64,000 bases of DNA from Rhizobium tibeticum (GCF_900110205.1 NZ_FOCV01000010.1:124001-188000), one strand, 5' to 3'; positions 7,766 to 19,034 are shown, counted from the stretch's first letter. Program-made: numbers and translations. Notes: generated by a model from the letters alone, not told the origin.

Positions 7766-10700
7766 CTAGCGGTGCAGCCACATGCGCAGTGCCGAAAGCA
7801 GTTGTTCGGTATTGACTGGCTTTGCCAGGTAGTCGGAGGCGCCCGCTTCGAGGCACTTTTCACGGTCCCCCTTCATTGCCTTGGCTGTCAGTGCCAGAAT
7901 CGGCAGGCGCCGGAAGCGCGGCTGGGAACGAATGACTTCCATCGTCTCGTAGCCATCCATGCCAGGCATCATGATGTCCATCAGGACAATCGCGACGGCG
8001 GGCGCGTTGTTCAACACATCAATCGCCTCGCTGCCGGTGGTGGCGGTCAGGACCTTCATGCCACGCCGCTCGAGCACACTGCTGAGCGCGAAGATGTTGC
8101 GCGCATCATCATCGACGAGCAGCACCGTTTCGCCGACAAGATCCTCGTCGGAGCTGTGGAGAGCCTCGAGCATCACTTGCTTTGCTTCGGGCAGGTCGGC
8201 GACGACGCGATGGAGAAAAAGCGCGGTCTCGTCCAGCAGTCGCTCAGGCGATTCAACACCTTTAACGACGACGCTGCGGGCCATACTGTGCAGACGGCTG
8301 TCTTCCTCCGGAGAAAGTTCGCGGCCGGTAAAGACAACGACTGGCACCTCGCGAATGGCGATGTCATCGCCCATTTTCTCCAGGACTTGGAAGCCAGTCA
8401 TATCGGGCAATGTGAGATCAAGGACAACGCAGTCGGCCGGGTCGCGTCGAAGCGCGGCCAAGGCTTCGGCGCCAGATGCCACGCTTTCTATATCGATATC
8501 ATCATGGCCAAGCAGCGCCGCAACACTCGCGCGCTCCGCCTCGTTATCCTCCACGAGAAGCAGTCGCTTGCGGCGAGGCTTGGCATAGTCCTTGAGGCGT
8601 GACAGGGCGCCACCCAGGCCTTCCGGCGTTGTCGGCTTGCTGAGGCATGCAAATGCTCCCCGCGTCAATCCATGTTGCCGGTCCTCATCGAGACTGATGA
8701 TCTGAACAGGAATATGACGCGTTTCGACGTTCTGCTTGAGTTGGCTGAGCACGCTCCAGCCGAGCATGTCGGGCAGGAAGATGTCGAGAGAGATCGCCGT
8801 CGGCTTGTAGTCCTTGGCCAGTGTCAGTGCTTCACTGCCGCCCAGCGCGACGATGACCTTGAAACCATTGTCATGAGCCAAATCCATCAGGATCCGCGCG
8901 TAATGAGTGTCGTCTTCCACGATGAGAAGCACCGTGTCGTCGGCTGCTATTTCCTCGCGGTCGTCCTCCAATCGCTCCAGCCTGTCGGCGCGCCGGCTTG
9001 CGGCAATCTCGGCGAGTTGTACCACATTCGTCCGATCAGGCGCGATCCGAGCGGAAGCGCTGCCGGCACCGGCATAGGTGAGCGGAAGAAGAAGAGTGAA
9101 GGTGCTGCCCGCGCCCGGGGAGCTGCGAAGCTGGATCTCGCCCCCGAGCAGGTTTGCGAGCTCGCGGCTGATGGCGAGCCCCAGCCCCGTGCCGCCATAC
9201 TTGCGACTCGTCGATGCATCTGCCTGCTGGAATGCTTCGAAAATGATGCGCTGCTTTTCCGCGGGAATACCGATGCCTGTATCGATGACCTCGAAAGCAA
9301 TGATGGAAGGCGCCGACCGCAGCGAAGGATGATCCACCGACGCGCTGCCCGTTCCCGTCGATACACGCAGCGTCACCCCGCCCTCGGCGGTGAACTTGAA
9401 GGCGTTCGACAAGAGGTTCTTCAGGATCTGCTGCAGGCGCTTGGAATCCGTCATGATACTGTTCGTGACATCCGCGGCGATTTCGACGGAAAATGCGAGG
9501 CCACGATCATCCGCCTCGTGCCTGAACGGTCGTGCCATCACCTCAAACAGATTGTTGAGCGAGATTTCCTCAGCGTCGACAGAAACGGTACCGGATTCGA
9601 TCTTCGACAGATCGAGTATATCGCTGATCAGGTTCAAGAGGTCCGTGCCTGCTCCGTGGATCGTCTTGGCGAATTCCACCTGCTTCGCCGAGAGATTGCC
9701 TTCGGGGTTTTCTCCGAGCTGCTGGCCGAGAATGAGGATCGAATTGAGCGGCGTGCGCAATTCATGCGACATATTGGCGAGAAATTCCGACTTGTACTTC
9801 GATGTCAGGGCGAGTTCCGTCGCCTTCTCTTCCAGGGCACGGCGGGCCTGCTCGATTTCCTGGTTCTTCGCCTCGACCTCGAAGTTTCGCTCCTCGAGCT
9901 GTTGGGCTTTCTGTTCCAACTGCTCGTTGGTCTGCTGCAATTCACGCTGCTGCGTTTGAAGTTCGGTTGCAAGCTGCTGGGACTGCTTGAGCAGGCCCTC
10001 CGTTTGCATGGTCGCCTCGATGGAGTTGAGGACGATCCCGATCGACATGGTCAACTGGTCAAGAAACGACAGCTGCAGTTCGGTGAATTGGCCGGCCGAA
10101 GCAAGCTCGATCACCGCCTTCACCTGACCTTCGAAGTGAACCGGAAGGACGACTGCGCTGCGTGGCAGGGTAGAGAAAACGCCCGAACTGATCGGCACCA
10201 CGTTTCCCGGTAGATCGGTGATCACGATCGCCTTCGCGTCGCTGGCGCACTGTCCGACAAGTCCCTGACCAAACTCGAGGCGCACCGGATGGGACGTCTC
10301 CGTTCCCTGGGCATAAACCGACAGAAGCGACAGGAGCGGTCGGTCGGCGTCCGACTCGACCTGATAGATGACACCCTGCTGCGCGCCAACCAGTGGCGCC
10401 AGCTCCGAGAGCAGCATCTTTCCGACCAGCGTTAGGTCGCGCTGCCCCTGGAGCATGTTGGTGAACCGGGCTAGGTTGGTCTTCAGCCAATCCTGCTCGG
10501 TGTTGCGCTCCGTCGTCAAACGCAGGTTGTCAATCATGGTGTTGATGTTGTCTTTGAGCTCGGCAACCTCGCCACGCGCCTCAACCTGGATCGAACGCGT
10601 GAGATCGCCCTTGGTGACAGCCGTTGCCACTTCCGCGATCGCGCGCACCTGTGTTGTCAGGTTGGCGGCAAGCAGATTGACGTTGCCTGTCAGATCCTTC

Positions 10701-13700
10701 CAGGTGCCTGCCGTGCCAGGGACGTTGGCCTGACCACCGAGCCGGCCCTCGACACCCACCTCACGGGCAACGCTCGTGACCTGGTCGGCGAAGGTTGCCA
10801 AGGTATTCGTCATGTTGTTGATGGTCTCGGCAAGTGCTGCGACCTCTCCCTTCGAGGCGACCGTCAGATTCTGCTTGAGGTCGCCGTTGGCAACGGCCGT
10901 GACCACCTTGACGATACCACGCACTTGTTCTGTGAGGTTGGCAGCCATGACGTTGACGGTGTCGGTCAAATCCTTCCAGGTGCCCGCCACGCCGGGAACC
11001 TGTGCCTGTCCGCCAAGTTTGCCCTCCGTTCCCACCTCACGCGCGACACGTGTCACCTCGCCCGCAAAGGCGTTCAGCTGATCCACCATCGTATTGATGG
11101 TGTTCTTGAGCTCCAGGATCTCGCCCTTGACGTCGACAGTGATCTTGCGTGACAGGTCACCGCGGGCCACCGCTGTCGTCACTTCGGCGATATTGCGCAC
11201 CTGGGTGGTGAGGTTTGCGGCAAGAAGGTTGACGTTATCCGTCAAATCTTTCCAGGTTCCCGCGACACCAGGGACAACCGCCTGACCGCCGAGGCGACCG
11301 TCCGTGCCGACTTCACGGGCGACACGCGTCACCTCGCCGGCAAAGGATCGCAGTTGATCGACCATCGTGTTCAGCGTGTCCTTCAGGAGAAGAATCTCGC
11401 CACGGACGTCCACGGTGATCTTGCGTGACAAATCACCATTGGCGATCGCAGTCGCGACCTCGGCGATGTTGCGGACCTGCGCAGTCAGGTTGCCGGCCAT
11501 GGAGTTGACGCTGTCGGTGAGGTCCTTCCAGGTGCCCGCCACGCCTGGAACCTGTGCCTGGCCGCCAAGCTTGCCCTCCGTTCCCACCTCACGCGCGACA
11601 CGGGTCACCTCGCCCGCAAAGGCGTTCAACTGATCGACCATCGTGTTGATCGTATTCTTGAGCTCCAGAATCTCGCCCTTGACGTCGACAGTGATCTTGC
11701 GTGACAGGTCACCGCGGGCCACCGCTGTCGTCACCTCGGCGATATTGCGCACCTGTCCGGTAAGATTCGATGCCATGGAGTTGACATTTTCGGTCAGATC
11801 CTTCCAGGTCCCGGCAACGCCCGGCACCTGTGCCTGCCCCCCGAGCTTGCCTTCCGTACCCACTTCACGCGCAACGCGGGTTACTTCCGAGGCAAACCGG
11901 TTCAACTGGTCGACCATCGTGTTGAGGGTTTCCTTGAGCTCAAGGATTTCGCCGGACACCGATACCGTTATCTTCTTCGACAGGTCGCCGTTGGCAATCG
12001 CGGTCGAGACTTCGGCGATGTTTCGCACCTGAGCGGTCAGATTGCCTGCCATCGAGTTGACGCTGTCGGTCAGGTCCTTCCATGTGCCAGCAACGCCAAG
12101 GACGTTTGCTTGCCCACCCAGTCTGCCTTCGGTTCCAACCTCACGGGCCACACGCGTCACTTCGCCGGCAAATCCGTTCAGCTGATCGACCATGGTATTG
12201 ATTGTTTCCTTGAGCCTCAGGATTTCACCGGAAACGGGTACGGTAATTTTCTTAGAAAGATCGCCCTGAGCGACGGCAGTGGCGACCTCCGCGATATTGC
12301 GAACCTGGCCCGTGAGGTTCGATGCCATGGAGTTGACCGAGTCCGTCAGGTCCTTCCATGTCCCGGCAACGCCGCGCACGTTGGCCTGCCCGCCCAATCG
12401 GCCTTCGGTTCCAACTTCCCTTGCCACGCGCGTCACCTCCGAGGCGAAGGCATTCAGCTGATCGACCATCGTGTTGATGGTTTCCTTCAGCTCCAGGATT
12501 TCGCCTTTAACGTCGACGGTGATTTTTTTCGACAGGTCGCCATTGGCAATCGCGGTGGAGACCTCGGCGATATTGCGAACCTGGGCCGTGAGATTTCCAG
12601 CCATCGAGTTGACGTTCTCGGTCAGGTCCTTCCAGGTACCGGCCACGCCGCGAACGTTGGCCTGCCCGCCGAGCCTGCCCTCTGTGCCGACCTCTCTTGC
12701 CACGCGCGTCACTTCCGAGGCGAAGGCGTTGAGCTGGTCGACCATCGTATTGATGGTTTCTTTCAGCTCAAGAATTTCGCCCGAGACGGTTACGGTGATT
12801 TTTTTCGAAAGGTCGCCGCTGGCGATCGCGGTCGAAACGTCGGCAATATTTCTGACCTGCGCGGTCAAGTTGGAGGCCATCGAATTGACGTTGTCGGTCA
12901 AGTCCTTCCAAGTGCCGGCAACCCCAGGCACCTGCGCCTGCCCGCCAAGTCGTCCTTCGGTACCAACTTCACGCGCCACGCGCGTCACTTCTCCTGCGAA
13001 GCCGTTGAGCTGGTCCACCATCGTGTTGATGGTTTCCTTCAACTCAAGGATTTCGCCCGACACGTCGACGGTGATCTTGCGCGACAGGTCGCCGCGCGCA
13101 ACGGCCGTGGTCACCTGGGCGATGTTTCGGACCTGAGCGGTGAGATTGCCACACATCGCATTGACCGAGTCCGTCAGATCCTTCCAGGTTCCCGCGACAC
13201 CTGGCACCAGCGCCTGACCGCCAAGCTTACCTTCGGTCCCGACCTCACGGGCGACGCGCGTGACTTCGGATGCGAAGGATCGCAGCTGATCGACCATTGT
13301 GTTGATGGCCTCTTTCAGTTGAAGGATCTCGCCGCGCACATCGACGGTGATCTTCTTGGACAGGTCTCCGTTGGCGACTGCGATCGTCACGTCGGCGATG
13401 TTTCGCACCTGTGCCGTGAGGTTGGATGCCATGGAGTTGACGCTTTCGGTCAGATCCTTCCAGACGCCGGTCACCTCAGGTACCTGCGCCTGCCCACCAA
13501 GCTTGCCGTCAGTGCCGACTTCTCGGGCAACGCGGGTCACCTCCGAGGTAAAGAGGTTCAGTTGCTTGATCATGGTGTTGACGATGTCGGCTGAACGCAG
13601 AAACTCGCCTTTGAGGGGCCGTCCTTCGACATCGAGCGGCACCGTCTGCAGCAGGTCTCCCTTTGCCACAGCCGTGATCGTGCGCGTAACTGCGGTTGTT

Positions 13701-14050
13701 GGCCAAAGCAGATCGTCGATCAACTGGTTGATCGAGCCTTCCATTTCAGACCAGGAGCCATCGGAAAGGCCTAGACGCACCCGCGTGCTCGTCCGTCCGT
13801 CACGTCCGACCACCTCGCCCACATGGTCGAGCTGTTGCGCCATGCGTTGGTTGGCGGCGATAATGTCGTTCAAGGCATCGGCGATCTTGCCGGTCATGTT
13901 GGTCAGATCCGTGCGCATCCGGACCGAGAAGTCCCCCCGTCGCACCGCCACTAAGACGTCGAGAAGCGCGCTGGCCTCTTCCGCCGACATTCCCCTTGCC
14001 TCCCGCCTGGTGGCTGCTTGCGTCCTGCCTATGGCGCTGGAACTGCTCAC
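7766..14050 (-). CDS. Giant HAMP-repeat hybrid histidine kinase (2094 aa)
   Basis: The start is GTG 14050 with GGGAGGG five bases upstream. No membrane helix is visible, so it should be a soluble kinase. Residues about 30-1176 hold HAMP domains, including eleven nearly identical 92-residue units marked by [10 protein letters not shown] and WKDLT. A GAF domain follows (about 1190-1340), then a long coiled coil (about 1345-1420), a HisKA domain with H1429 in [13 protein letters not shown], an ATPase domain, and three receivers starting near residues 1705, 1828 and 1973. The layout resembles the class III poly-HAMP kinases of fungi (Nik1 type), which sense osmotic or cell-wall stress. The signal here is unknown. 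It is translated ahead of the second hybrid kinase with a ten-base gap. Confidence 0.9.
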   Translation of the reverse strand: MSSSSAIGRTQAATRREARGMSAEEASALLDVLVAVRRGDFSVRMRTDLTNMTGKIADALNDIIAANQRMAQQLDHVGEVVGRDGRTSTRVRLGLSDGSWSEMEGSINQLIDDLLWPTTAVTRTITAVAKGDLLQTVPLDVEGRPLKGEFLRSADIVNTMIKQLNLFTSEVTRVAREVGTDGKLGGQAQVPEVTGVWKDLTESVNSMASNLTAQVRNIADVTIAVANGDLSKKITVDVRGEILQLKEAINTMVDQLRSFASEVTRVAREVGTEGKLGGQALVPGVAGTWKDLTDSVNAMCGNLTAQVRNIAQVTTAVARGDLSRKITVDVSGEILELKETINTMVDQLNGFAGEVTRVAREVGTEGRLGGQAQVPGVAGTWKDLTDNVNSMASNLTAQVRNIADVSTAIASGDLSKKITVTVSGEILELKETINTMVDQLNAFASEVTRVAREVGTEGRLGGQANVRGVAGTWKDLTENVNSMAGNLTAQVRNIAEVSTAIANGDLSKKITVDVKGEILELKETINTMVDQLNAFASEVTRVAREVGTEGRLGGQANVRGVAGTWKDLTDSVNSMASNLTGQVRNIAEVATAVAQGDLSKKITVPVSGEILRLKETINTMVDQLNGFAGEVTRVAREVGTEGRLGGQANVLGVAGTWKDLTDSVNSMAGNLTAQVRNIAEVSTAIANGDLSKKITVSVSGEILELKETLNTMVDQLNRFASEVTRVAREVGTEGKLGGQAQVPGVAGTWKDLTENVNSMASNLTGQVRNIAEVTTAVARGDLSRKITVDVKGEILELKNTINTMVDQLNAFAGEVTRVAREVGTEGKLGGQAQVPGVAGTWKDLTDSVNSMAGNLTAQVRNIAEVATAIANGDLSRKITVDVRGEILLLKDTLNTMVDQLRSFAGEVTRVAREVGTDGRLGGQAVVPGVAGTWKDLTDNVNLLAANLTTQVRNIAEVTTAVARGDLSRKITVDVKGEILELKNTINTMVDQLNAFAGEVTRVAREVGTEGKLGGQAQVPGVAGTWKDLTDTVNVMAANLTEQVRGIVKVVTAVANGDLKQNLTVASKGEVAALAETINNMTNTLATFADQVTSVAREVGVEGRLGGQANVPGTAGTWKDLTGNVNLLAANLTTQVRAIAEVATAVTKGDLTRSIQVEARGEVAELKDNINTMIDNLRLTTERNTEQDWLKTNLARFTNMLQGQRDLTLVGKMLLSELAPLVGAQQGVIYQVESDADRPLLSLLSVYAQGTETSHPVRLEFGQGLVGQCASDAKAIVITDLPGNVVPISSGVFSTLPRSAVVLPVHFEGQVKAVIELASAGQFTELQLSFLDQLTMSIGIVLNSIEATMQTEGLLKQSQQLATELQTQQRELQQTNEQLEQKAQQLEERNFEVEAKNQEIEQARRALEEKATELALTSKYKSEFLANMSHELRTPLNSILILGQQLGENPEGNLSAKQVEFAKTIHGAGTDLLNLISDILDLSKIESGTVSVDAEEISLNNLFEVMARPFRHEADDRGLAFSVEIAADVTNSIMTDSKRLQQILKNLLSNAFKFTAEGGVTLRVSTGTGSASVDHPSLRSAPSIIAFEVIDTGIGIPAEKQRIIFEAFQQADASTSRKYGGTGLGLAISRELANLLGGEIQLRSSPGAGSTFTLLLPLTYAGAGSASARIAPDRTNVVQLAEIAASRRADRLERLEDDREEIAADDTVLLIVEDDTHYARILMDLAHDNGFKVIVALGGSEALTLAKDYKPTAISLDIFLPDMLGWSVLSQLKQNVETRHIPVQIISLDEDRQHGLTRGAFACLSKPTTPEGLGGALSRLKDYAKPRRKRLLLVEDNEAERASVAALLGHDDIDIESVASGAEALAALRRDPADCVVLDLTLPDMTGFQVLEKMGDDIAIREVPVVVFTGRELSPEEDSRLHSMARSVVVKGVESPERLLDETALFLHRVVADLPEAKQVMLEALHSSDEDLVGETVLLVDDDARNIFALSSVLERRGMKVLTATTGSEAIDVLNNAPAVAIVLMDIMMPGMDGYETMEVIRSQPRFRRLPILALTAKAMKGDREKCLEAGASDYLAKPVNTEQLLSALRMWLHR
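10520..13560 (-). repeat. Eleven tandem 276-bp repeats encoding HAMP units
   Basis: Inside the giant kinase gene a 276-base unit recurs eleven times in register. The antisense of [10 protein letters not shown] recurs every 276 bases from about 13540 down to about 10760. Units differ at scattered, mostly silent positions. The last unit is the most divergent ([13 protein letters not shown]). Such a repeat array can change copy number by recombination. Confidence 0.9.
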
Positions 14051-14619
14051 GATATCCCTCCCTTAAATCACGGCTAAACTAGAGCGCAGGCAGGCAATAT
14101 CTATAGGTTGCCGATCAACGGCCCCTCGCGAATTCGGCGTAGCGTCTTACGCTTTCAACGGTACGGAATCGGACGGACCGCACCACTTCGGGCAGGGTGA
14201 CGGCCGGCCAGCGGCGCTCACGCCTACCGGATCCTGTCGGTCAACGATCGATGAGAGATGAGGAAATGGATTTGGTCTCGGAAGTGCACTTCGCAATGCG
14301 AGCCGTCTCGGCCGCATTCGTTAGGCACGCTTTTTTGATCAGGAAGGCCGGGCTCTATTCGCCCTCGATTTTGCTATCGCGTCGGCGCTGCAGGGGAATT
14401 ACTCCCGAGGCCTAGCCGAGCGACTGATCCTCGAGCGCAAATGCGGCTCGCAGCGGCACACCTATGGCAACAAAGATGAAATCCGGCTCAACGCCGCGAT
14501 ATACAGCGAAACGATCCGACACGATTGGGCTTTCCGAGGCGGTTTGAATTGGAGGGTAGGCTTCCTGGCCATCCTGCCACGCACCGGCCACGCACCGGCC
14601 ACGCACCGGCCACGCCGAT
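14051..14619. other. Region upstream of the giant kinase gene, no supported gene
   Basis: Nothing here has a convincing start site or family match. It contains the promoter region of the kinase operon on the minus strand and a short tandem repeat at 14581-14613. Confidence 0.4.
14581..14613. repeat. Three copies of an 11-bp tandem repeat
   Basis: GCACCGGCCAC occurs three times head to tail, just past the stop of the small membrane peptide gene. Confidence 0.9.
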
Positions 14620-14718
14620 CTAGAATGGAAGGCTCCCGAAAGCAACCAGCCCGACACCTATCCAAAACAGCGAGCACACTTCAGCCGCAACCAGGTAGCC
14701 TATTACGCGATCACTCAT
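14620..14718 (-). CDS. Small one-helix membrane protein (32 aa)
   Basis: ATG 14718 has GGAGGAGG five bases upstream, an unusually strong site. A second ATG lies one codon earlier. The peptide begins MSDRVIGYLV, and almost all of residues 5-30 form one membrane helix. It is preceded by nothing else on the strand. Small membrane peptides like this often modulate a larger membrane protein, but no partner is evident. Confidence 0.5.
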   Translation of the reverse strand: MSDRVIGYLVAAEVCSLFWIGVGLVAFGSLPF

Positions 14719-14721
14719 CAT

Positions 14722-15282
14722 TCCCTCCTCCGCCGAACCGCTCGAAGCGCTCACTCGGCTAAGACCCATGTCGCCAGGCGATATCGTGTTCACGCAGCGA
14801 CTCGACGTACCGATTTCGGAGAGTGGGAATCTCCGCGAGCCCACTCCTCCAGCCACCCTTCGAACTCCTCAGACGCAAAACTAAAAGCGTATTTCCTAGC
14901 CCGCCACCAACCATCGCGCGAGTTTGCCATCACAATGCCGATTTTTACTTAAGGCGTTGCTAAATTACAGCGGTCAGCCATCCTGCCTGAAGATGGCGTT
15001 TTGATGGAGGGCTCCATGATCGACCTATGTCTTGATGGAGTGGAGTGCCGATCTAGTTTCTCATGGAGGAGGCGCACGTCGTCGCGACAGGGAGATCACC
15101 ATGTGCGGAGAAACCTGCAATGACCATCGGCCGGTTGTCGCTCGAGCGCCTACGCCGATTGCGGTCGCCTCCCCACCAGGGGGAAGAAACGTCAGGCATG
15201 CGAGGAGCGTCTTCGTGCCTTGCAGGCCGAGCAGCAGCCCCGGCAACTCTAGGCAAAGGCCAAATCCAGAAAGGCGCGATCA
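14722..15282. other. Intergenic region, possible gene remnant near 15180-15250
   Basis: No complete gene is supported. A short frame ending at TAG 15250-15252 reads like the end of a hydrophilic, Gln/Arg-rich protein (ACEERLRALQAEQQ), but nothing upstream supports it. Confidence 0.3.
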
Positions 15283-16107
15283 CTGACGAACGACACCGAG
15301 GCTCCAAACGGCAAGGGCTCTGATTCCGGTCCCCTGTGGAGTGCCAAGAGAAGCCAATCTCCCATTATTGGAACGGCGATCCATGATGGTCGCCATGTTC
15401 GACCAGGTGTGCGTTCGCTTTCCGCTTTGAGCGAAGCTGAGCGTCTGCGCGAGGAAGACCCGTTCACAGCTTTTCTTATCGGTGACCTGCCAAACCAGAT
15501 TGTCTTTCACCGCTCTCGGTTTGAGATCGATCTCAATCGAAGGCGCGACGAAGCCGTCTACCTTCGCGCGGAGCAGGCGTGGGGGCTAAAGCTCTGGAAG
15601 GACGATCTTCCGCAATCAGAACACGCCAAGTCTCTGATGATCCACGACGACTACTACGCAATGCTTCGCTGCTTCCTAGAAGGTGTCGAGCGAAACCACG
15701 GGGAATTTGTCCTCCTCGACGTTCATAGCTACAACCATCGTCGCGCAGATCCGGACACGTTGACCGATCCCGATCAGGCACCAGACGTCAACATCGGTAC
15801 CTTCTCCATGGATCGAGGCCGATGGGCACACGTCGTTGATCCGTTAATGGACCACTTCCGATCCTTCAAGGCTGGCAGTAAACCGTTGGATGTGCGTGAG
15901 AACATCGCCTTCCAAGGCAAGGGAGAGCAAACACGGTTCGTTCACGAACACTTTCCAGAAACAGGCTGTGCGATCGCCATCGAGTTCAAGAAGATCTTCA
16001 TGGACGAGTGGACGGGGCAACCGGACAAGGCCGTGCTGCGTGAATTGCGGGAGGCCATATCCGCAGCCGTCCCGCTTCTGGAGCGAAGTCTGGGGCGCCA
16101 TCCATGA
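15283..16107 (+). CDS. N-formylglutamate amidohydrolase family protein
   Basis: The family hydrolyses N-formyl-L-glutamate, and relatives act on other N-acylated amino acids. The conserved N-terminal zinc-site segment SPIIGTAIHDGHHVRP is encoded at 15358-15405, so the true start must lie upstream of the GTG at 15409. The frame is open back to 15253 but contains no ATG, GTG or TTG before 15409. I chose CTG 15283, which has AGAAAGG eight bases upstream. Later conserved parts include LLDVHSYNHRR and CAIAIEFKKIFMDEW. Its stop overlaps the next start as ATGA, so translation is coupled to the DUF1704 peptidase gene. The family call is firm; the start codon is not. Confidence 0.8.
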   Translation: MTNDTEAPNGKGSDSGPLWSAKRSQSPIIGTAIHDGRHVRPGVRSLSALSEAERLREEDPFTAFLIGDLPNQIVFHRSRFEIDLNRRRDEAVYLRAEQAWGLKLWKDDLPQSEHAKSLMIHDDYYAMLRCFLEGVERNHGEFVLLDVHSYNHRRADPDTLTDPDQAPDVNIGTFSMDRGRWAHVVDPLMDHFRSFKAGSKPLDVRENIAFQGKGEQTRFVHEHFPETGCAIAIEFKKIFMDEWTGQPDKAVLRELREAISAAVPLLERSLGRHP

Positions 16108-17990
16108 CGCGGCAGACCTCACTGGTGCAAGACACTTGGCTGCGCGATGTCAAACAATGCCTGCGCGACGACAGGCCGATCCGAAAGGGGCTACCTGAAG
16201 GTGGCCGCCTTCATATTGATCGACAACTTCCCTTTCTTTTTGTGCACATCGATACGGGAAAATCGGAAGATGTGGCAAGAGCCATGGTCCAGGCCAACGC
16301 TTCCTATCTCCTCGCCACCGATCCCCAGCAGGTGGTGCCAATCGTCGAAGCCGTCACCGCTGTCGCCGCTAAGCGATTTGGTTGCTTCCTGATTGTTCGA
16401 AGTGGTGAGCTTGAGCGCGACAGATTCCTGACCGACGACGCACCCTATCTGCCGCCATTTGAGGTTTCGGTTTGGTCATCTGAGCACGCGGCAGCGGCGG
16501 GCGCAGCCTTGTCGAAGGCGATCATGGAAAGTGAAGCCCGGTTCCGCACGCCGCGCGTGCAGGAGCGCAGTACGCCGCCCTCAATGATCGACGGTCAACT
16601 TGCCACCTTATCCGGTTGCGAAGTGGTTTCTGTCGAGTTTGCGCCAATTTACAGAACACCGGAGTCAGGAGAAATATACCCGGAGCTTCGCGATCAGCTG
16701 ATTTCGACGCTGTTTGACGCCGGACTGCGGGCGTGCGGTGCCTTCATGGCGGCGACCAAGCTTGTTAAGACAATTTCCTATCGATCCTTGGGCAGACGTG
16801 CCTTCATCGATGCTGTCGGCCGCGTTGACCGAGGCGTAGATGAAATTGCATCGGCATTTGATGTTCTCCTCGCCGTCACACCGATCAATGCACAGCAAGC
16901 GTTTCAGGAGTTCAAGTCGAACGGGTTAAAAGGCGCGCCCACCTTTCTCTACCGCCCTTTGACGATCCAGATCGAGAATGCCAAGCAACGACTTTTCTCG
17001 GTCTCGTTTGACCACATGGAAGACCCGGTCCTGTATGATCTCTATCGAGAAAAGCAGCGCGAGGTTGACTTGCAGCTTTCGCTGATCGCTGCGCGCCAGA
17101 ACGCAAGTTTCATGGAGTTCGGCAGGGCCCTTTACGGCTCCGTCGAGCCATCACTTCTTGGCGAGGCCAAGACCATCCTTGAGAAGCTGGTCGGTGAGGG
17201 CCCGGTGGGTCATGATCGGCCGGATTCAAACGCCCCCCATGCCGATGTCTACTATATCAAGCGACGTGCTGAGGCGATGGTCGCAACCTATCGACGCGCT
17301 TGGCCAGCCTTCAAGGCGGACATCGAGCTTCGCGACGATCTTCCCTCTGGCCTGATGGTGGCCGATCATCGCCTGCTGATATCGAAGACAACGGCGATGG
17401 ACCAGCGACGCGTGGAGCCGCTTCTTGCGCATGAAATCGGCGTTCATCTTCTCACCTACTTCAACGGCTCATCGCAAGGGTTGCGGCTTTTCCGTTCCGG
17501 GCTGTCCGGCTATGAAGGAATGCAGGAAGGTCTGGCAGTTTTCGCCGAATACCTTGCGGGCGGATTGACCGCTGAACGGCTCAAACTGATCGCTGCTCGC
17601 GTTGTCGCATGTGCCGACATGCTCTCGGGCGCAAGTTTTGCTGAAACGTTCCATCGTCTCGTCATGGATTACGAGTTTACGCACGCCGGGGCATTCAACC
17701 TTGCTCTTAGGGTCTACCGCGGTGGAGGCCTGGCCAAGGATGCGATTTACCTCAGAGGCCTGCTGCAACTGCTGGATCACCTCAAGCGCGGCGGCGCACT
17801 TGAGCCGTTCTGGATGGGGAAGATCGCATCTTTTCACTTCACCATCATGGAGGAGCTTGCATCACGCGGCTTGCTGAAGCCGCCTTCCGTCCACCCGCTG
17901 TTCCTGGCAACCGCCGAGGGCCGAGAACGGCTCGACAGAGCGAGACAGGGAATGCGCCCCATCGACTTGGTTCAACCAAAGGAAATCTAG
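16104..17990 (+). CDS. DUF1704 (QEGLA-motif) zinc metallopeptidase
   Basis: The 628-aa protein has the DUF1704 signature: an HExxxH zinc motif at residues 443-448 (HEIGVH) and the QEGLA motif at 474-478. Bacterial members are often labelled flavohemoglobin expression-modulating. The eukaryotic relatives MATCAP/KIAA0895L are carboxypeptidases that remove a C-terminal tyrosine from tubulin, so a peptidase activity is likely. There is no signal peptide or membrane segment, so it should be cytosolic. Residues 1-150 form an extra N-terminal domain with no motif that I recognise. It starts inside the stop of the amidohydrolase gene and ends directly before the ATP-grasp gene, so all three genes form one unit. 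Confidence 0.85.
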   Translation: MTRQTSLVQDTWLRDVKQCLRDDRPIRKGLPEGGRLHIDRQLPFLFVHIDTGKSEDVARAMVQANASYLLATDPQQVVPIVEAVTAVAAKRFGCFLIVRSGELERDRFLTDDAPYLPPFEVSVWSSEHAAAAGAALSKAIMESEARFRTPRVQERSTPPSMIDGQLATLSGCEVVSVEFAPIYRTPESGEIYPELRDQLISTLFDAGLRACGAFMAATKLVKTISYRSLGRRAFIDAVGRVDRGVDEIASAFDVLLAVTPINAQQAFQEFKSNGLKGAPTFLYRPLTIQIENAKQRLFSVSFDHMEDPVLYDLYREKQREVDLQLSLIAARQNASFMEFGRALYGSVEPSLLGEAKTILEKLVGEGPVGHDRPDSNAPHADVYYIKRRAEAMVATYRRAWPAFKADIELRDDLPSGLMVADHRLLISKTTAMDQRRVEPLLAHEIGVHLLTYFNGSSQGLRLFRSGLSGYEGMQEGLAVFAEYLAGGLTAERLKLIAARVVACADMLSGASFAETFHRLVMDYEFTHAGAFNLALRVYRGGGLAKDAIYLRGLLQLLDHLKRGGALEPFWMGKIASFHFTIMEELASRGLLKPPSVHPLFLATAEGRERLDRARQGMRPIDLVQPKEI

Positions 17991-19034
17991 ATGCGAATTG
18001 CGTTTTTCGTGAACGCCATCGAAAGCGAGACCTCCTATTACACGACGACATCCCTTGCGATTGCGGCCCTCGCTCGTGGCCATGAGGTTTGCTACGTGAC
18101 CCCGGGCGATTTTGTGCTTAGGCCCGACGACAGCCTTGCCGTCCGCATCACCACGCCGGGCGCAGGCAAGCCGAAGAGTGCCGATGCGTTCATCGCTGAC
18201 CTGAATGAGAAGGCCAGTCTCAAAACGATCGATGTAAGAGAGGTTGACGTGCTGTTCCTGCGCAACGACCCTTCGCTGGATGCCGATGAACGCCCCTGGG
18301 CAGCCCATGTCGGAGCGATGTTCGGCCGGCTTGCAGTCGAACGCGGCGTGCTGACGGTCAATGATCCAGACGCCTTGGCGAAGGCGCAGAACAAGCTCTA
18401 TTTTCAGGACTTCCCCGAGGTCATTCGACCGTCCACCCTCATTTCCAAGAGCCTGGACGAGATCAGAGCTTTCATCGACAGCCAAAAGCGAGGTGTCATT
18501 CTCAAACCCCTGCAGGGATCGGGTGGGAGACACGTCTTCAAGATCAAATCCAGCAAGGAATCCAACCTCAATCAGATCTTTGAAGCGGTCAGCGATGAAG
18601 GATACCTCATCGCTCAGGGATATCTACCGGACGCGGTCGAAGGTGACGTTCGGCTGTTTGTCATGAATGGACGGCCATTGGAGAAGGACGGCTCCTATGC
18701 GGCATTTCGCAGGGTTCCCGCGAAAGGCGACATTCGCTCGAATATCAGTGCTGCGGGAACGGCCGCAACAGTGAAGGTCACGCCCAAAATTCTTGAGGTC
18801 GCCGAGATCGTCAGGCCGAAGCTCGTGGCTGACGGCATGTTTCTGGTGGGTCTTGATATCGTTGGCGACAGGATTTTGGAGATCAACGTATTCACGCCCG
18901 GAGGGCTTCAGAACCTCGAGAAACTCAGCGGTGTGGACTTCTCATCCTCGGTCATCGAGTCGCTCGAAAACAAGGTCAAGATTCGCCGTATTTACGGCTC
19001 CCAATTGCCGAACGCCGTCCTGGCGACATTGTGA
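17991..19034 (+). CDS. Glutathione-synthase-like ATP-grasp ligase
   Basis: The 347-aa protein has the glutathione synthetase layout: an N-terminal substrate domain, then the ATP-grasp fold with GVILKPLQGSGG at about residues 168-179, EGDVRLFVMNG at about 217-227 and the metal-binding EINVFTPGG at about 297-305. Such enzymes join a carboxylate to an amine using ATP. It starts immediately after the peptidase stop, with AAGGAA within that gene's end. Because its partners are a peptidase and an amidohydrolase, I infer that it ligates a peptide-like product rather than making bulk glutathione. A long hairpin (19099-19137) follows. Confidence 0.85.
   Translation: MRIAFFVNAIESETSYYTTTSLAIAALARGHEVCYVTPGDFVLRPDDSLAVRITTPGAGKPKSADAFIADLNEKASLKTIDVREVDVLFLRNDPSLDADERPWAAHVGAMFGRLAVERGVLTVNDPDALAKAQNKLYFQDFPEVIRPSTLISKSLDEIRAFIDSQKRGVILKPLQGSGGRHVFKIKSSKESNLNQIFEAVSDEGYLIAQGYLPDAVEGDVRLFVMNGRPLEKDGSYAAFRRVPAKGDIRSNISAAGTAATVKVTPKILEVAEIVRPKLVADGMFLVGLDIVGDRILEINVFTPGGLQNLEKLSGVDFSSSVIESLENKVKIRRIYGSQLPNAVLATL

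Noticed and set aside
8672..13594. Long plus-strand open frames (for example 8672-10213 and 12110-13594) opposite the giant kinase gene
   Set aside because: They are antisense shadows of a GC-rich repetitive coding region, have no start sites, and their repeats simply mirror the HAMP repeats.
14581..14613. Tandem 11-bp repeat as a CRISPR or plasmid iteron array
   Set aside because: Only three direct copies with no spacers and no replication gene nearby.
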